Origin: Cerioporus squamosus
Taxonomy: Eukaryota; Basidiomycota; Agaricomycetes; Polyporales; Polyporaceae
Assembly (NCBI GenBank): GCA_022592435.1
Contig: JABYQS010000543.1
Coordinates: forward strand, 1 to 18,813
Reading direction: 5' to 3'
DNA length: 18,813 nt
Under the pieces are notes generated by a model. The model was not told the DNA's origin and made no database searches. It saw only the letters and a list, made by a program, of their open reading frames with translations. This document shows, in pieces, positions 1-10,769 of the stretch. The first letter of the stretch is position 1. The number at the start of each line of letters is the position of its first letter. Position numbers and translations under genes: made by a program.

Positions 1-770
1 GCACGACCCAGGCCGGTGCCTTGGGTTGCGGGCCTCCTCTCGCTCGACTTTCTCAGGGCCCTCGCTGCGCAAGATATGGCGCGACTCTGCCTGTCCTTAC
101 GGTAGCGGATATTCCCTGGGTATATTCCCCGAGACTCGTTCCAGTATGTCATCTACTACGCGTCAATGTCATCCGACTGCCCCATCACCTCGCGCGCATC
201 GCTCTCGATTGGCCCCCAAAGCACGAACATGCTTCGGAGTTCGTACTCGTAGGCACCCCTGGCTGATATCGGAGGCATTATGCAGATTTACACGAGATGC
301 GTCCTTCCGCCGTTTCTCAGAGCGCCACGGCAGGAGACACAGCAGGTCCCTGGAAGCTTGTAGTTACCACCAAGTTACCACAGAGCGAGTGCCCCGGGTC
401 GCGTCGGAAATCTAGCTGTTCCATCATGTCCGCCCCATTCATCATACAAGCTATCATGAGAAGACGTCGTCTCCATTTGCGTCTTGCGCGAGAACAGCAG
501 CGACCGCGCCCCTGCGTCTGCTGACGGACATGTCGTTCCCCGCGGGTCCCGTTCCGTCGCGGCGCGGGGTCGCCCGCCCGCTCCGGGTTGCGGGCGCTCC
601 GACGAGCGTAGGCTGGCGGCTGCTGTGCTGCGCCCGTCGACGCTGGGAGCGCACACCTTGGCAGCGTCCACGTATCCAATTCATCCAACATCCTCTCATC
701 CCGCCGTCATCCTAGGCCTGCGACAAGCCCGGAACAACGCTGTCTGAGTGTCCGAGTAAAAGAGCACAAC
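1..770. other. left-edge region without a confident gene
   Basis: No recognisable protein domain is seen here. Several frames are open at 1-270. One plus-strand frame opens just after a possible acceptor (tag ending at 105) and stops at 250-252. A minus-strand frame of 40 codons runs from 278 to 156. Neither matches a family I know, and both have GC-rich third positions simply because the region is GC-rich. The part at about 530-640 is very rich in CG dinucleotides. The stretch just before 771 should hold the promoter and 5' UTR of the REEP gene, but I see no clear TATA box. The first 250 bases could be the end of a gene lying mostly outside the window. Confidence 0.4.
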
Positions 771-1801
771 ATGTTGATGTCCTTGCTCTCGCACCTGCTG
801 AGGTACGTGCTCGTGTGACGTCTACCCAACACATGCGCGGTCATTCACATGTTCGCGCTCGCAGTGCGTGGTTTGCCTTCCTGCTTCCGAGCTACGCGAC
901 CTGGAAGGCCCTCGCGCACCGTCCTGTGTCCGAGCCGGACCTCGAGAGGTGGTGCATGTACTGGGCCGTCGTAGGCGCCTTCGTCGCCTTCGAATACGTG
1001 ACGGGATGGCTGCTCGACTGGTGAGTGATCCAGATCCAGCACTATCTATCTAGTCAGCTGGACGCACACTGACCTACCGCAATCCCCAAGGGTCCCCTTC
1101 TACTGGGAGGTCCGCACCGTCTTCCTCCTCTTCCTATCGCTGCCGCAGACGCAGGTACGTCCGATAAGCTTCCTCCGCATTTTCGTGTCCACCTACAAGC
1201 CAGGACCCTGCACTCATGACGACGCCTACCGCAGGGCTCGACCTGGGTGTACCAGACATACCTCCAGCCCTTCCTCATCAAGAACCAGGCCGACATCGAC
1301 GCCAGCATCACCGCAGTGCAGACCAACACCCTCGTCTTCATCCAGTCCCGCATTCAGGTCTTCTGGCAGACCTTCTGGGATCTCGCGACCAAGTCCGCGG
1401 CCAGCAGCCAGGCGGCGGGTGCCCCGGGCGCCCGGCAGCAACCGCAGCCCGCTTCTGGTGCGGGTGCAGGTGCAGGTGCAGGTGCGGGCGCGAACTACGT
1501 CGAGCTCGCGCGTTCGCTGTGGACGTCCTACGGTTCTTCTCTGATCGGGGCGGCCAAGCAGGCCGCCAGTCCTGCCTCGGGTGCACAGCCTGCTGCCCAG
1601 CAGGCTCAGGCTGCCAGCGCGAGTCGCCCGGCTGCTTCGCCCATGCCTTCCCCATACGACGTCGGCTCGTCCAGCTCGGTGCAGGTTAACCAAAACAAAA
1701 ACCCGTTCTCCTCGGAGATGGTCAACAACTTCTCTCCTGCGGCTTCCTCTTCCCACTTGCCCCCTCCCTTCCCGGAGCCCCAGGTTGTGCCTCCGCAATA
1801 G
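771..1801 (+). CDS. REEP / TB2-DP1-HVA22 family ER-shaping membrane protein
   Basis: Four exons, 771-802, 865-1020, 1091-1154 and 1235-1801, join in frame to 272 residues. The introns have GT-AG ends. The N-terminal 110 residues or so match the TB2/DP1/HVA22 fold: hydrophobic hairpin segments (AWFAFLLPSYATWKAL, then MYWAVVGAFVAFEYV), a PFYWEVRTVFLLFLSLPQTQ segment, then GSTWVYQTYLQPFL. The QTQGSTWVYQ...PFL block and the start at the first hairpin resemble animal REEP1-4 more than the shorter Yop1/REEP5 branch. Family knowledge says these proteins wedge into the ER membrane and shape it. From about residue 150 the tail is rich in Ala, Gly, Pro, Ser and Gln and looks disordered, with a Gly-Ala repeat. 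The start is chosen because the short first exon restores the usual Met-Leu-rich N-terminus. Its stop faces the chromodomain gene's stop 229 bases away. Confidence 0.88.
1457..1492 (+). repeat. hexanucleotide repeat coding for Gly-Ala
   Basis: Six imperfect copies of ggtgcr (the last is ggcgcg) lie in the last exon of the REEP gene and encode an alternating Gly-Ala run in the disordered tail. Because the unit is 6 nt, a change in copy number would keep the frame. Confidence 0.85.
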
Positions 1802-2030
1802 ACAGGGCGTGTTGGAACGCTGATCAGACTCGGACGTTCATGGACAACATATCCATATACGGGTTATTATCGGACTTTGGGTCATCGTGCCAGTCATTGG
1901 GCATTGTATGTAGTGGTCGATCAGGACAGCAATGGATCAGACTGCAGGAATCAAAGGATGGGCATCCTCTCGTAACCAAGAAACACGAGAGAGTCAGATG
2001 TACAAGTACTACTCAGACCAAACCGCCTGC

Positions 2031-5000
2031 TCATGGCACCACCACGGGTTCCCCTTCCAACCAGTGAATTTGAAGTGCATGGTGGATGACGTCCTGCACG
2101 CGACCCCTCAGTCTACGAGGCCACAGTTCGAATGTTTCTGGTACTCACCTGCTCTGAGGGGAAGGTCGCGTTGCAGGCGGCAGTGCCCGAGACGTATTGG
2201 CAGACGTGCAGCTTTGCGTCGTCCGGGGATGTTGCTCGACTGCTCAGCAGGCTCCCTACGCTCTCTTCCCTCGAGCTCGAGTCCGAGCTGTAGCCCGTCG
2301 AGCTGCCCTCATCGGGATCTGGGACGAAGTCTTCGTCGTCGTCATCGTCCCCAACCTGCCCGTTCCCTCTGGGTGCGCTCGCCATATCCTCCATAAGCTC
2401 CTTCAGCTTCTCGATCTCCCTCCGCGCCGTCTGGAGGTCCATCCTCAACCGCACGTTCTCCTCATGCAGCGTCGGCATGAGCGACGCGCGCCTCCGCACC
2501 TCGTCGTTCGTCCGCTCGTCCTTCTCCGTGAGTATCCGGCAGAGACCCTTCCACCTCTCGACTTCCTTCTGCAGCTTCTGCACCTGCTCCTGATGTACCC
2601 CACGGACCATCGCCAGCCCCTGCTCGACCTGACCCTCCGCGAGGACGGCACGCTCCTCGAGCGCCCTATTCTCCCGTGCGAGGCGCTGCGCATTCGTGGA
2701 CGCGTCGTCGAAGAGCTTCTTGTACAGATCCCGGTCTTCTTCTGCAGATCGGACGCGAGCCGTCCATGTCTGTATCGTCGTCTGTAGGCGTTCAGAAAGT
2801 GTGGTAGCGTCTATTGCGGCTCGGGAGAGCTTTGCTTGCGTGCTCGCAAGTTCCTGTTCGAGGGCCGTGACGTGCTTCCGTGCCGCGGCGAGGTCGGCCT
2901 CCACTTGGAGCTGCGCGTCAGCATCGCGTGCGGTGTGCTGCTGGACAGCCTGCGCGAGCTTCTCGTTATCGGTTTGCATCGTCTCGATCTCGGTCTGGAG
3001 CTCAACGAGCGAGCTTTCGAGCTGGGATAGTTGTTCTTCGCGTTCTTCGAGGGTCTCCTTGAGCTCGCGGATCTCGGATTCGAACTGGGCACGTTGCTTC
3101 TCGGAGCACAAGACGTGAAGGGTTAGATACATAGCATTGGGAATCATTCATAACATACGTTTACGTTCTCGCTTTCTGTCAGCTGGGCCAGTTGCAGCTG
3201 TAGCTCGACTAACTGGCTCTCGAGTAGAGACACCTGCTCTGCCTTATCGTTCGAAGCTTCCCGCAGAGCCTGTAGCTCCGCCTCGAACGACGACCGCTCC
3301 TGGATGTCATACGTCAGTATGGGACACGCATACAAGGACTTCACACATACTGCCGCACTCTTGCTCTCCAAGTTCGATATGTGACCCTGGAGTTCCCCGA
3401 TCTGCTGTTCTAGTTGATTCAACTGCTCATCCCTCTCTTCGAGAGCAGCAGTCAGCTCCACTACGTGAGCATTGAGGATGGAGTGATCCTGCGTATGGGT
3501 AGCATTAGTGAGAATTGTCCGAGACCACACCAAGAGCATGATGAGCACAACTCGCCTGTGACTGGCTATCCGCCTCTGCTCGCTGAGTAGTACTGGTAGG
3601 CGGCGGTTCCTGCAGCATCGCAACTTCGGGGGGCAACACCGGTTCTTCGTGCATCTGCTCCTGTGGATCCTGTTCGCAGCAGCCTCAGCAAATGGAGACT
3701 CCAGACTCCGCAGTGAACAGTACAATACCTTGCGTTGGTCCTGAGGCGGCGTCAAGCGCGGTTCAAGCGATAGGATCATGGCGTGCTCCTGTTGAGTTGG
3801 AGGGTCTTCGGGAGGCGCGCCGCCGTCCCAATCAACGTACTCGTCTACTGTGAAGTCTTCGATGGTGTCCTGAGTGAAGGGTCCCCCCTCAGGTTTCTTC
3901 TTTCGAGCGCCCCTCTCCGGCGAGCTGAACTCCTCGATTTCGTCTGGCTGCGTCGAGAAGAGATAGGGCGTGAAGTCGGGCGGAGTGATGTCGCTGATGG
4001 GTCTGAATTCCTTGGCCTTGGCCTTGGCTTTGCCCTTCGTCCGACCCTTCATCTTCGAGACCACAGAGGAGGAGCCGGGACCGCTAGCCTGACCAGATCG
4101 GGCGGGTGTACTTGGGAGATCCTGTGCAGCATTGAGATCTTCTTCGGTCGGGTCGTACGGAGGCTCGTCAAGGGGCTCAGGTGCGCGTGTTGTCTGAGTC
4201 TCTGGCACGATGCCATCCCTGCTGAACGTGTCGTTGGCGGAAGGACGACCGTGCAAGATCGCAAGTCTCGAAGGTCCAGGTGCAGGCTGCGCGTTCGGCG
4301 GAGAAGACGGACTGAGAGGAACGTCCTGCGGCTCCGGTGGAGGGTATACCCCAGCGGCTTCTTGGGTATTCTCTTCCTCTTCTCGCATGAGTGCCTGTCG
4401 AGTCTGCGGGGACACATCGGCCGCGGTGGGCTTCACGACGTCCATGACTTTCTGCGGTCGGGACGGTCCAGGTCGGTTCTCGTCAGATAAAGAACCTTCT
4501 GTCTCGGAGTGTCCAGAGAGGCGTCGACGGGAAGAGCTCGCATGCTTGGACTTCGCCGGTGCCTTGGCGGTGCGGTCATCGGTGCGACGTGCAGTTGTAT
4601 CTCGAGGGCGCGACCCACTTTGGCCCTCTGAGGTGCGAGAGGAGTGTCGAGGAGCCTGGGTTGTGCCGTTCAACTTGACAGGGGGTTCAGCGGAACGTTC
4701 TTCACGCGAAGAGCCTCGTCCGGCCGAGGGTCCGTTGCTCTCGCTTTGCCGAAGTCGCTTGAGATGTCGTGGAGGGCCCACCTTCGTGAGAGGAACCTCG
4801 TCTCGTACCCCGCGTTCCTCCTTCATCCGCACGTCCACCTCGTCCGCTCCCGCTTTGCGCTTTCCCGCCGCCTTCGTCTCGGCCTGGGCCACTTCCTCCT
4901 CCTCTCCCTCATCAGCGTCCTCGTCAATCCTACCCACCACCTTCTTGCCGAACTTCCTCTGAGCCACAACGTCGTAGCTGGACTCTGGCTCGCGCGAGGG

Positions 5001-5657
5001 CTCACGCCTCGATGACACGACTTCAATCTCGAGCTTACGCTTCTTGCGAGGGCGCGAGGGTCCGGCTTTGTCGTTATCATCGTCATTGTGAAGCTCCCGA
5101 GTAGCCCTTGGACGCTTTCGAGGAGGGGATGGGTGGTTCGGAGGTTCAGACGGAGACACGCGTGATCCCGAGACATTGGGAGTCGGGCGGGTGGTTGTGG
5201 ATGGGGTCAGCGGGTTCGCGATGGATTGACGCGTCCGACGCGTCGTATTGGTGGTAGATGTACTCGCAGAGCGTTGTTTGGTCTTCGACGACGCCGCAGA
5301 TTCGCGCCGTTTCGCCCCAGCTAGTACGTAGTCAGCGGCGCCACAGTCGCGTTCATGTAGGTCTGCGCACGTACCAGACTTGCGTTTCTCTGCCTCCTTC
5401 TTCTTCTTCGCCTTTGCAATCTTCCAGTCCCGGATGAGATCGTCAGTGCAGTCGTGCTTTGGAACCCAGCTCTGGGCCCATGGCTTCCCAGTTGCGGGGT
5501 CATTGCCCTTCCACCGAACCTTGTACTCCTTCGCGCGCTCTGCTGTGATCTCAATCACATCCCACAGTGTCTCAGCGTCATTCTCTTGGGGGACGAACTG
5601 CGTCTGGTAGGGTTCAATCTCTAGTGATGAGGAAGCTTCTGGGTCGGAGTCAGGCAT
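2031..5657 (-). CDS. chromodomain protein with repeated coiled coil and C-terminal C2H2-like motif
   Basis: Seven exons (5657-5375, 5320-3729, 3669-3556, 3488-3351, 3299-3165, 3099-2149, 2093-2031) give 1091 residues in frame. Residues 31-84 form a chromodomain (LWDVIEI, YKVRWKG, QSWVPKHDC); W32, W49 and W64 could form the aromatic cage that binds methylated lysine. A long charged, Ser/Pro-rich, disordered region follows, with basic nuclear-localisation-like stretches including a KGKAKAKAKE run. Exons 4, 5 and the start of 6 encode three related coiled-coil modules; the coil then continues for about 200 residues. An acidic patch (DDDDDEDF) precedes the C-terminus. The last intron divides a C-x8-C...H-x4-H motif (CQYVSGTAAC in exon 6, HALQIH in exon 7). 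The third intron fits only as GC-AG (donor CAG|gcgagt). The first intron is 54 nt and stop-free, so its retention would add 18 residues. The protein is likely nuclear and a reader of histone methylation; the exact role is unknown. Confidence 0.85.
3100..3488 (-). repeat. tandem coiled-coil exon modules
   Basis: Exon 4 (3488-3351, 46 codons) and exon 5 (3299-3165, 45 codons), plus the first 47 or so codons of exon 6 (starting at 3099), encode versions of one unit. Aligned cores are EERDEQLNQLEQQIGELQ, DKAEQVSLLESQLVELQ and EEREEQLSQLESSLVELQ. All boundaries are phase 0, so each module is a whole number of codons. This fits exon duplication followed by divergence. Confidence 0.75.
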
Positions 5658-5908
5658 TGCATAGGAGGAAGGAGGAGGAGGTTAAGTCGATCACGTCGAG
5701 CGCGCCAACTTTCGCGCAGGAGCCGGCGCTCCCGCCTCGTTTCCCGGTCCGCACGCGCCGGCGAGGTTCAGATGCTGCAGCTTGGCTGCAGCGGACGACC
5801 CTGTCACTGGAAGGAGCACCCGGGCCTACGGCAGCATCTTTCAGGACAATCAAAGCGGATGCCATAAGTTAGGTCTACTCAAACAAGTATGGTACATGCG
5901 AATACATC
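5658..5908. promoter_or_regulatory. upstream region of the chromodomain gene / 3' flank of SEC3
   Basis: This stretch has no gene and should hold the chromodomain gene promoter (transcribed leftward) and the SEC3 3' end. An E2F/MBF-like TTTCGCGC lies at 5710-5717, about 50 bases before the ATG. Two copies of the palindrome GCTGCAGC lie at 5774-5781 and 5785-5792. No TATA box is obvious. Function of these sites is inferred from motif form only. Confidence 0.4.
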
Positions 5909-8900
5909 CTATCCGTTCACCCTATGTCTCTTGAACGCAGCCTCGACGTCCCCAGCAGTATACTCAAGCGTTACTCCGGTCCCCTGGTAACACTGAATGA
6001 TCAACTTGTTGAACAAGTCCGTGATGCGCAAAAGCTCCTCCTCGCACGCCCTCCACACTCCAACCATGACAGTCCCGGGCGCAATACCGGTGCTCGCGCT
6101 GGCATCCTCTGTCGTGGCCTTCTCGGAAGCCTCGTCGAAGTGCTTTTCGACACGCTTGAACAGAGCGTCAACGTGTTTCCGAATGTCCTTGGCATTGTAC
6201 TCTTTGACCACCTTCTTGAGGGACGACTTCGAGTAACTGCTGTTGGACGAGACCTCGGACGGAGCAGTCGTCTTGAGGAGACGCTCGACGCCATCGAAGT
6301 ATTCCTGTAATACGGTGTGAGACGGCGGGCCCGTCAACTGTAGCCGGAGACTCACGATGATCTTCGCGAACGGCCGTCGGAGGACAATCTTGACATATGC
6401 ATTGAGGTTCTCTTCGTAGATGGCCTCTGCACGCTTCAAGAACGCAGCGACAGTGCCAATCTCAATTTGCGAGATCTCGGCCACGAAGTAATGCATGTTC
6501 TCTGTACATCCTGTCAGCTGCTAACGCGCACACACAACAGATAGGGACTGACCGATGAGAATGACATGGTAGTTGAGCTGACCCTTGTCTTCCTCGTCTC
6601 CACTCATTTTGGCCATCTGCTTGAGTGCATCAAACATCGCTTGCACAATCCTGTCGTATGCAGCATCGACACTCTGCCGGATCTCCAGGGTGTCTGAACC
6701 AATGAGCTGCGTCTCGACGCGACTGATGTACGTCGGGAAGTACTTGATGAAGGGGGCGACGCCCTTGCGCTTCTTGCTAGTCAGCTTGGTCTCCTCGATA
6801 GACTTGATGTGCTCGGCCTGCAGGACACGTCTCAGCTTAGACGCTGCGGATGGCGTACGGACGACTCACCACTCGTCGTTCAAACAATGCTTTGAGCCGC
6901 ATATGTTGTTTCTCCAAAGCGCCAAGTAGGAATGCGTTGCCACGCTCCTCAGCCTCCGACTGGAACTTCTCCAAAGTCGCGAGCATGCCAAACACTTGGC
7001 TACAATCCCTAATCAGTACACAACATATGTATAGCATGGAATCCCGATCACTCACAAGCCGTCCCGCGCAATGGCGATATCGAGCCACGTCTTCAGCTCC
7101 ATCGGAACGAAGCCAAAGATGAGATCCATAGCTGTCCGTGCGAGCTTGGCCGCCGTTGAACTTTGCCCCGCCCATCGTGCAGCTTGTCGACGGAAGTAGT
7201 TCTCCAGACCCATGTAGTCAGCAAACGTCTGTGCGGCATCATCCGTCTGCAAGAAGTTCGCGATCCAGCTCTCCTCTGCATAGATCGTGTGTGCTAGTTG
7301 CTCGAGTACCATACTCAGTGCCTGCAAGTAAGATCGGACAGAGATGAACGATGGTCTATGGTTTATGGATGACTGAAAGTCACCTCTGATGCACGCAGCT
7401 CCCCATCGCCACCGTCCTTCCTGTTGTCCCGCCTGTCAAGCGGTGAACGAACGATGGTGCCCGCCCGACGCATGCCCTGAGCTGCCTTGGCTGCGTTGCT
7501 TGTTGGGGTCGTGCCGGCAAACCCGTCTGTTTCTTCTTCGGCAGGCGCCTTCCTAACCAGAGCACTATATGCGGAGAGCAAGGCCTTGATCTGTGTAGCA
7601 TGCAGCTCACTTGCCGCAGAAAAGTATGCCTGATAGCAGTTTAATCTCGAAGGACACCTATATCAATTGTGTGGCGACTGCTCACCGCACACATCTTCCC
7701 ATACGCGCTCTCATCCATCTCTTTCAGGTACAAGAGCAGGCCACGGTACCGCTCGAGGTAGTTCTCGAGATTCCTATGGTCCTTGATCGATATGCGGCCC
7801 CGGGGGGCGCGGATGATCCCATTGTCGTCACCTAGGAGCAGTTGGCCCTGGATGGCACGGGCATTAGTCCATGAGAGACGAATCCATGGACGAAACATCG
7901 CACCTGGGCGGTAAAGACAATAGACAAGTAGTCGAGAACACGCTTGCAGAACTGCGTATTGTACTTCCTGTACTCGTCCAGTCGCTCCATGGTCGCAGCC
8001 ATATCTGTTCGATCATGAGATAAGTTCGGGAGCAGACATGAACTAAAGGCATACCTCGATCCCTTCCGGCAAGCAACGCCTTGTAGAGTACTGCGACGGA
8101 GGCCTCGAGATTCTTGATGCTCCATGTGTGCTCTAATGACTCTTGCGTGAGAGCAAGTAATGAGCTCGAGTCCACTTGCACAGTTTGCTATATTGTTTCC
8201 TGATTAGCGGGAGAACGCCGGGTTCATTGCACCATGGACGCACCAGGAGCTCCTCCAGCTCGTTCAGGAGAGCACGCTGATTCTGAGTTTGCACTTGCAA
8301 GCCACGACCCTGTCCCTGAATGTAGGCAATGTCGTCGCTGACCGCCTGTGAGACGTTAGGTGGAGCAATTTGCCCTATGAGAGACAAATCTCTTACGTTC
8401 AAATGGATCTTGTATGAAGAGACAACACTCTCCATCGTGTCCAACTCGTTGATAGCATCATCCAAGAACTTGAGCACGGTGCCTATCCGATCGTCAGATT
8501 CTATGAACGAGTGAATGTTTGCCTGAATGTCATCATGATGTCAGTTGTCGCCGCCGTATATGCAGCATGAGAGGCGAGACCTTGTCAAGAGCCATGAGCT
8601 CGTCAAGCAACCTAGCCTCAATCTGTTCCGCGGTTCCGGTGAGTGCTCTGCGGCCCAGGATATCGTCGCTAGCCCACTCATAACCCTCGAGCATCTCCTC
8701 CACGCTCGCCAGCGTAGCTTGGGCACTCTCGTCTTCGCCACCTCCAAGGCCTTCGCCTTCGCCCTCGACCTCTTCGTGAAGCATCGCGTCCCCCGACAAA
8801 ACACGGTTCAAGGTCGCTTGGTTCGCGGGATCAAAGAAGGAAACACGAGTGTTCTCTCGTCTCTGTCCGTTCCCTGATTCTGTGGCTCCGTAGCTGGCAC

Positions 8901-10185
8901 TGCGCACCGGCTGTTGGCGCGCCGAGGGTGTCGGTGTGATCGAAGATGTGGTAGAAGAACCAACGGCGTCCGGAGACATCGCGTATGCCGACCTGGGAGA
9001 AGGCTGCGCAACAGACGCGGACGCAGGGGAAGCTGCACGGGGTATATCCAATGAACCACGCGTCGTGCCATATCCGTTTGTCCGGACATCATTGTATTGA
9101 GGTTCTGACTGGACGGAGGTGACGGAAGAGGGGTATATGATGGACGGAACCTGACTGGATGTAGTTGCGGCAGATGTTCGACTAGAAGTATCAGTATTCG
9201 AGGGTATCCGCGCATGCCGCGGGCGCAGCGCACTAGGAGGCGGTAAGGGTTCTCGTGGCTCTCGGGACGGTGTTGATGGACGGGTGCGTGACGGGGTCAC
9301 TGTTCGTTCTGGGGGTGCGGATGGTGGAGGTCTCGAGAGATCGGGTGAGCCTGCCCGTGGCGGACTGCGTGGTCGTCTCGCTCGCGATGATGATCGCGCG
9401 GAAGGAGTTGTGGACGAATAGCTTGTCACACCGCTCGTGCGTCCTGTTCGGCCGTTGGTATATGATGGTGATGCTTCTCCGTAGCCGTTGGCTACAGAAC
9501 GAGTTGGCGTAGTTGGCGGCAGGGGGATGCCATTGGTAGGAGTAGGTGCCCGCTCCATTCGCTGGAATGCAGGTGGGGGCGGCCTTGCTGCCGGTGAGGA
9601 ATGCTCGGATACATGGGCACAAATGACAGAACAAGCGACGTACAAGATTCACTCGCATTCGAGTCGCGCACGCCTACCAGCTCCAGCGGAGTGTTCCTTC
9701 CCATGATCTCGCGAAAGAGCCTCACAAGGTCGGAGATGAAGTTGCTTTGCTCCCGTTGGTTCTCAGTTTGCCACCGGTGGGTTCGTGCCAGAACTATATT
9801 GAACGCAGTTGGCTAAAACCGCTACAGTGAGATACCTTCTTCTCAATGTACGCAGTGAGACTCACGTTCAGCACTTCGATACCCCTTAACTCCATGAGGC
9901 TCCATGTCTTCCCGACGGAAAACGAGCCATTAGTGTTCGATTTCGCTTTATGTATGAAACCGGCGCCGTTATTGGACCCTGCGACGCAACCGTTCACTAA
10001 GTGACAAGATTGACCTGCGGTAGCAACGTACTCGAGAGGATGATGAAGCGAGGCTTGAGTTTGCCTCCCTCCGTGTTCTCCGGCTCCCAGATCTTGATGT
10101 GTGCGACGTAGGTCTCCTCGGGTAGCTTGGCCTCGAATACCGTGGAGATGATTCTCTGGCGGATAGAATCGTTGTCGTCAGCCAT
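5909..10185 (-). CDS. SEC3: exocyst complex subunit Sec3
   Basis: Fifteen exons join in perfect frame to 1174 residues: 10185-10032, 9978-9866, 9812-9644, 9587-8581, 8522-8397, 8345-8244, 8187-8055, 8004-7904, 7847-7686, 7629-7384, 7321-7056, 7008-6870, 6817-6553, 6501-6356, 6304-5909. Residues 1-145 or so are the Sec3 PIP2-binding PH domain (YVAHIKIWEPE, KPRFIIL, NGSFSVGKTWSL), which in yeast binds PI(4,5)P2 and Rho-type GTPases. A Ser/Thr/Pro-rich, probably disordered linker of about 260 residues follows. The C-terminal part is the Sec3 helical exocyst region (DELMALDKANIHSFIES, VSDDIAYIQGQGRGLQVQT, FGFVPMELKTWLDIAIARDG, ENMHYFVAEI, EYFDGVERLL). Exocyst tethers secretory vesicles to the plasma membrane at growth sites such as the hyphal tip. 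Introns are 47-62 nt. Introns at 8396-8346 and 6355-6305 are each 51 nt and stop-free. The start is chosen at MADDNDSIRQR, where family members begin. An in-frame ATG at 10428 would add 81 unlike residues and is rejected. Confidence 0.96.
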
Positions 10186-10769
10186 GTACTCCCAGCAAGC
10201 GCGTTCGCGGAACAAGCAGGGGGTCCAGATAAGTACACAGACGCGACAGAGACAAGACTGCTGTTCAAGCTGCAGTGCACCGAGAAACGCGAGCAACCAG
10301 TCCTGCGAAGTCCTACGGCACGTGCGGTCCTGTTCCGGGGTATTTGGCACTGTTGTCCAAAGGCTTTGACGCCCTTGGAGAACGACGACACGGTTAACGC
10401 TCCGGTTAACCGTTAACCAGACTAACAATCGCGGTTACTTCTCGGAGTCCTCCCGTCAGTGTCTCGCCGAGGGCTCTGAAGTTTCTGAAGGGGCTACACA
10501 GACCCTCTAGCTTCTCGATAGCAGGAGTGCGGAGTCACTTGATTCCCGACACATTTGAAGTAAGTACAGCGCGGTATGTTTCCCTGTCACGATTCTCCAC
10601 ACCCAAGTACTCGTACACATATACACACAGCCCTCCTTTTACTATACAGGTACGTGTCACGGATTCATTCTATGGGGTGCCGCGCCAGAGTTCAGTAAAC
10701 GAGGATTGGGATAGGGATATGGCGTAGATCGTCACGAACGTAAGCACCACAAAGTCTGCCGACTTACCA
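10186..10769. promoter_or_regulatory. SEC3 upstream region
   Basis: No gene is supported here. It separates the stop of the 101-residue gene from the SEC3 start, both on the minus strand. The notable content is a GTTAAC cluster at 10393-10417. A TATACACA-like stretch near 10620 is too weak to call. A donor-like gtaagt just after the stop of the 101-residue gene (about 10760) could mark a 3' UTR intron. Confidence 0.4.
10391..10417. repeat. GTTAAC palindrome cluster upstream of SEC3
   Basis: GTTAAC occurs three times in 25 bases, at 10393-10398, 10405-10410 and 10412-10417. The middle copy sits in a perfect 10-bp palindrome, CGGTTAACCG, at 10403-10412. It lies 208 bases or more before the SEC3 ATG. 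It could be a transcription-factor site array; no known fungal factor is assigned. Confidence 0.6.

Noticed and set aside
1226..1798. Minus-strand open frame of 190 codons
   Set aside because: Antisense shadow of the last REEP exon, with an Arg/Gly-rich composition.
4210..4962. Plus-strand open frame of 250 codons (and others at 3783-4490 and 2696-3118)
   Set aside because: Lies antisense inside the chromodomain gene; its Ser/Arg-rich composition mirrors the charged coding strand, and no domain is seen.
10391..10417. Telomere-like or mobile-element repeat
   Set aside because: The unit is the palindrome GTTAAC, not TTAGGG, and no terminal repeats or transposase are nearby.
10186..10428. 81-codon in-frame N-terminal extension of SEC3
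   Set aside because: Sec3 proteins begin near MADDNDSIRQR; the extension is Cys/Arg-rich, unlike the family, and overlaps the promoter cluster.
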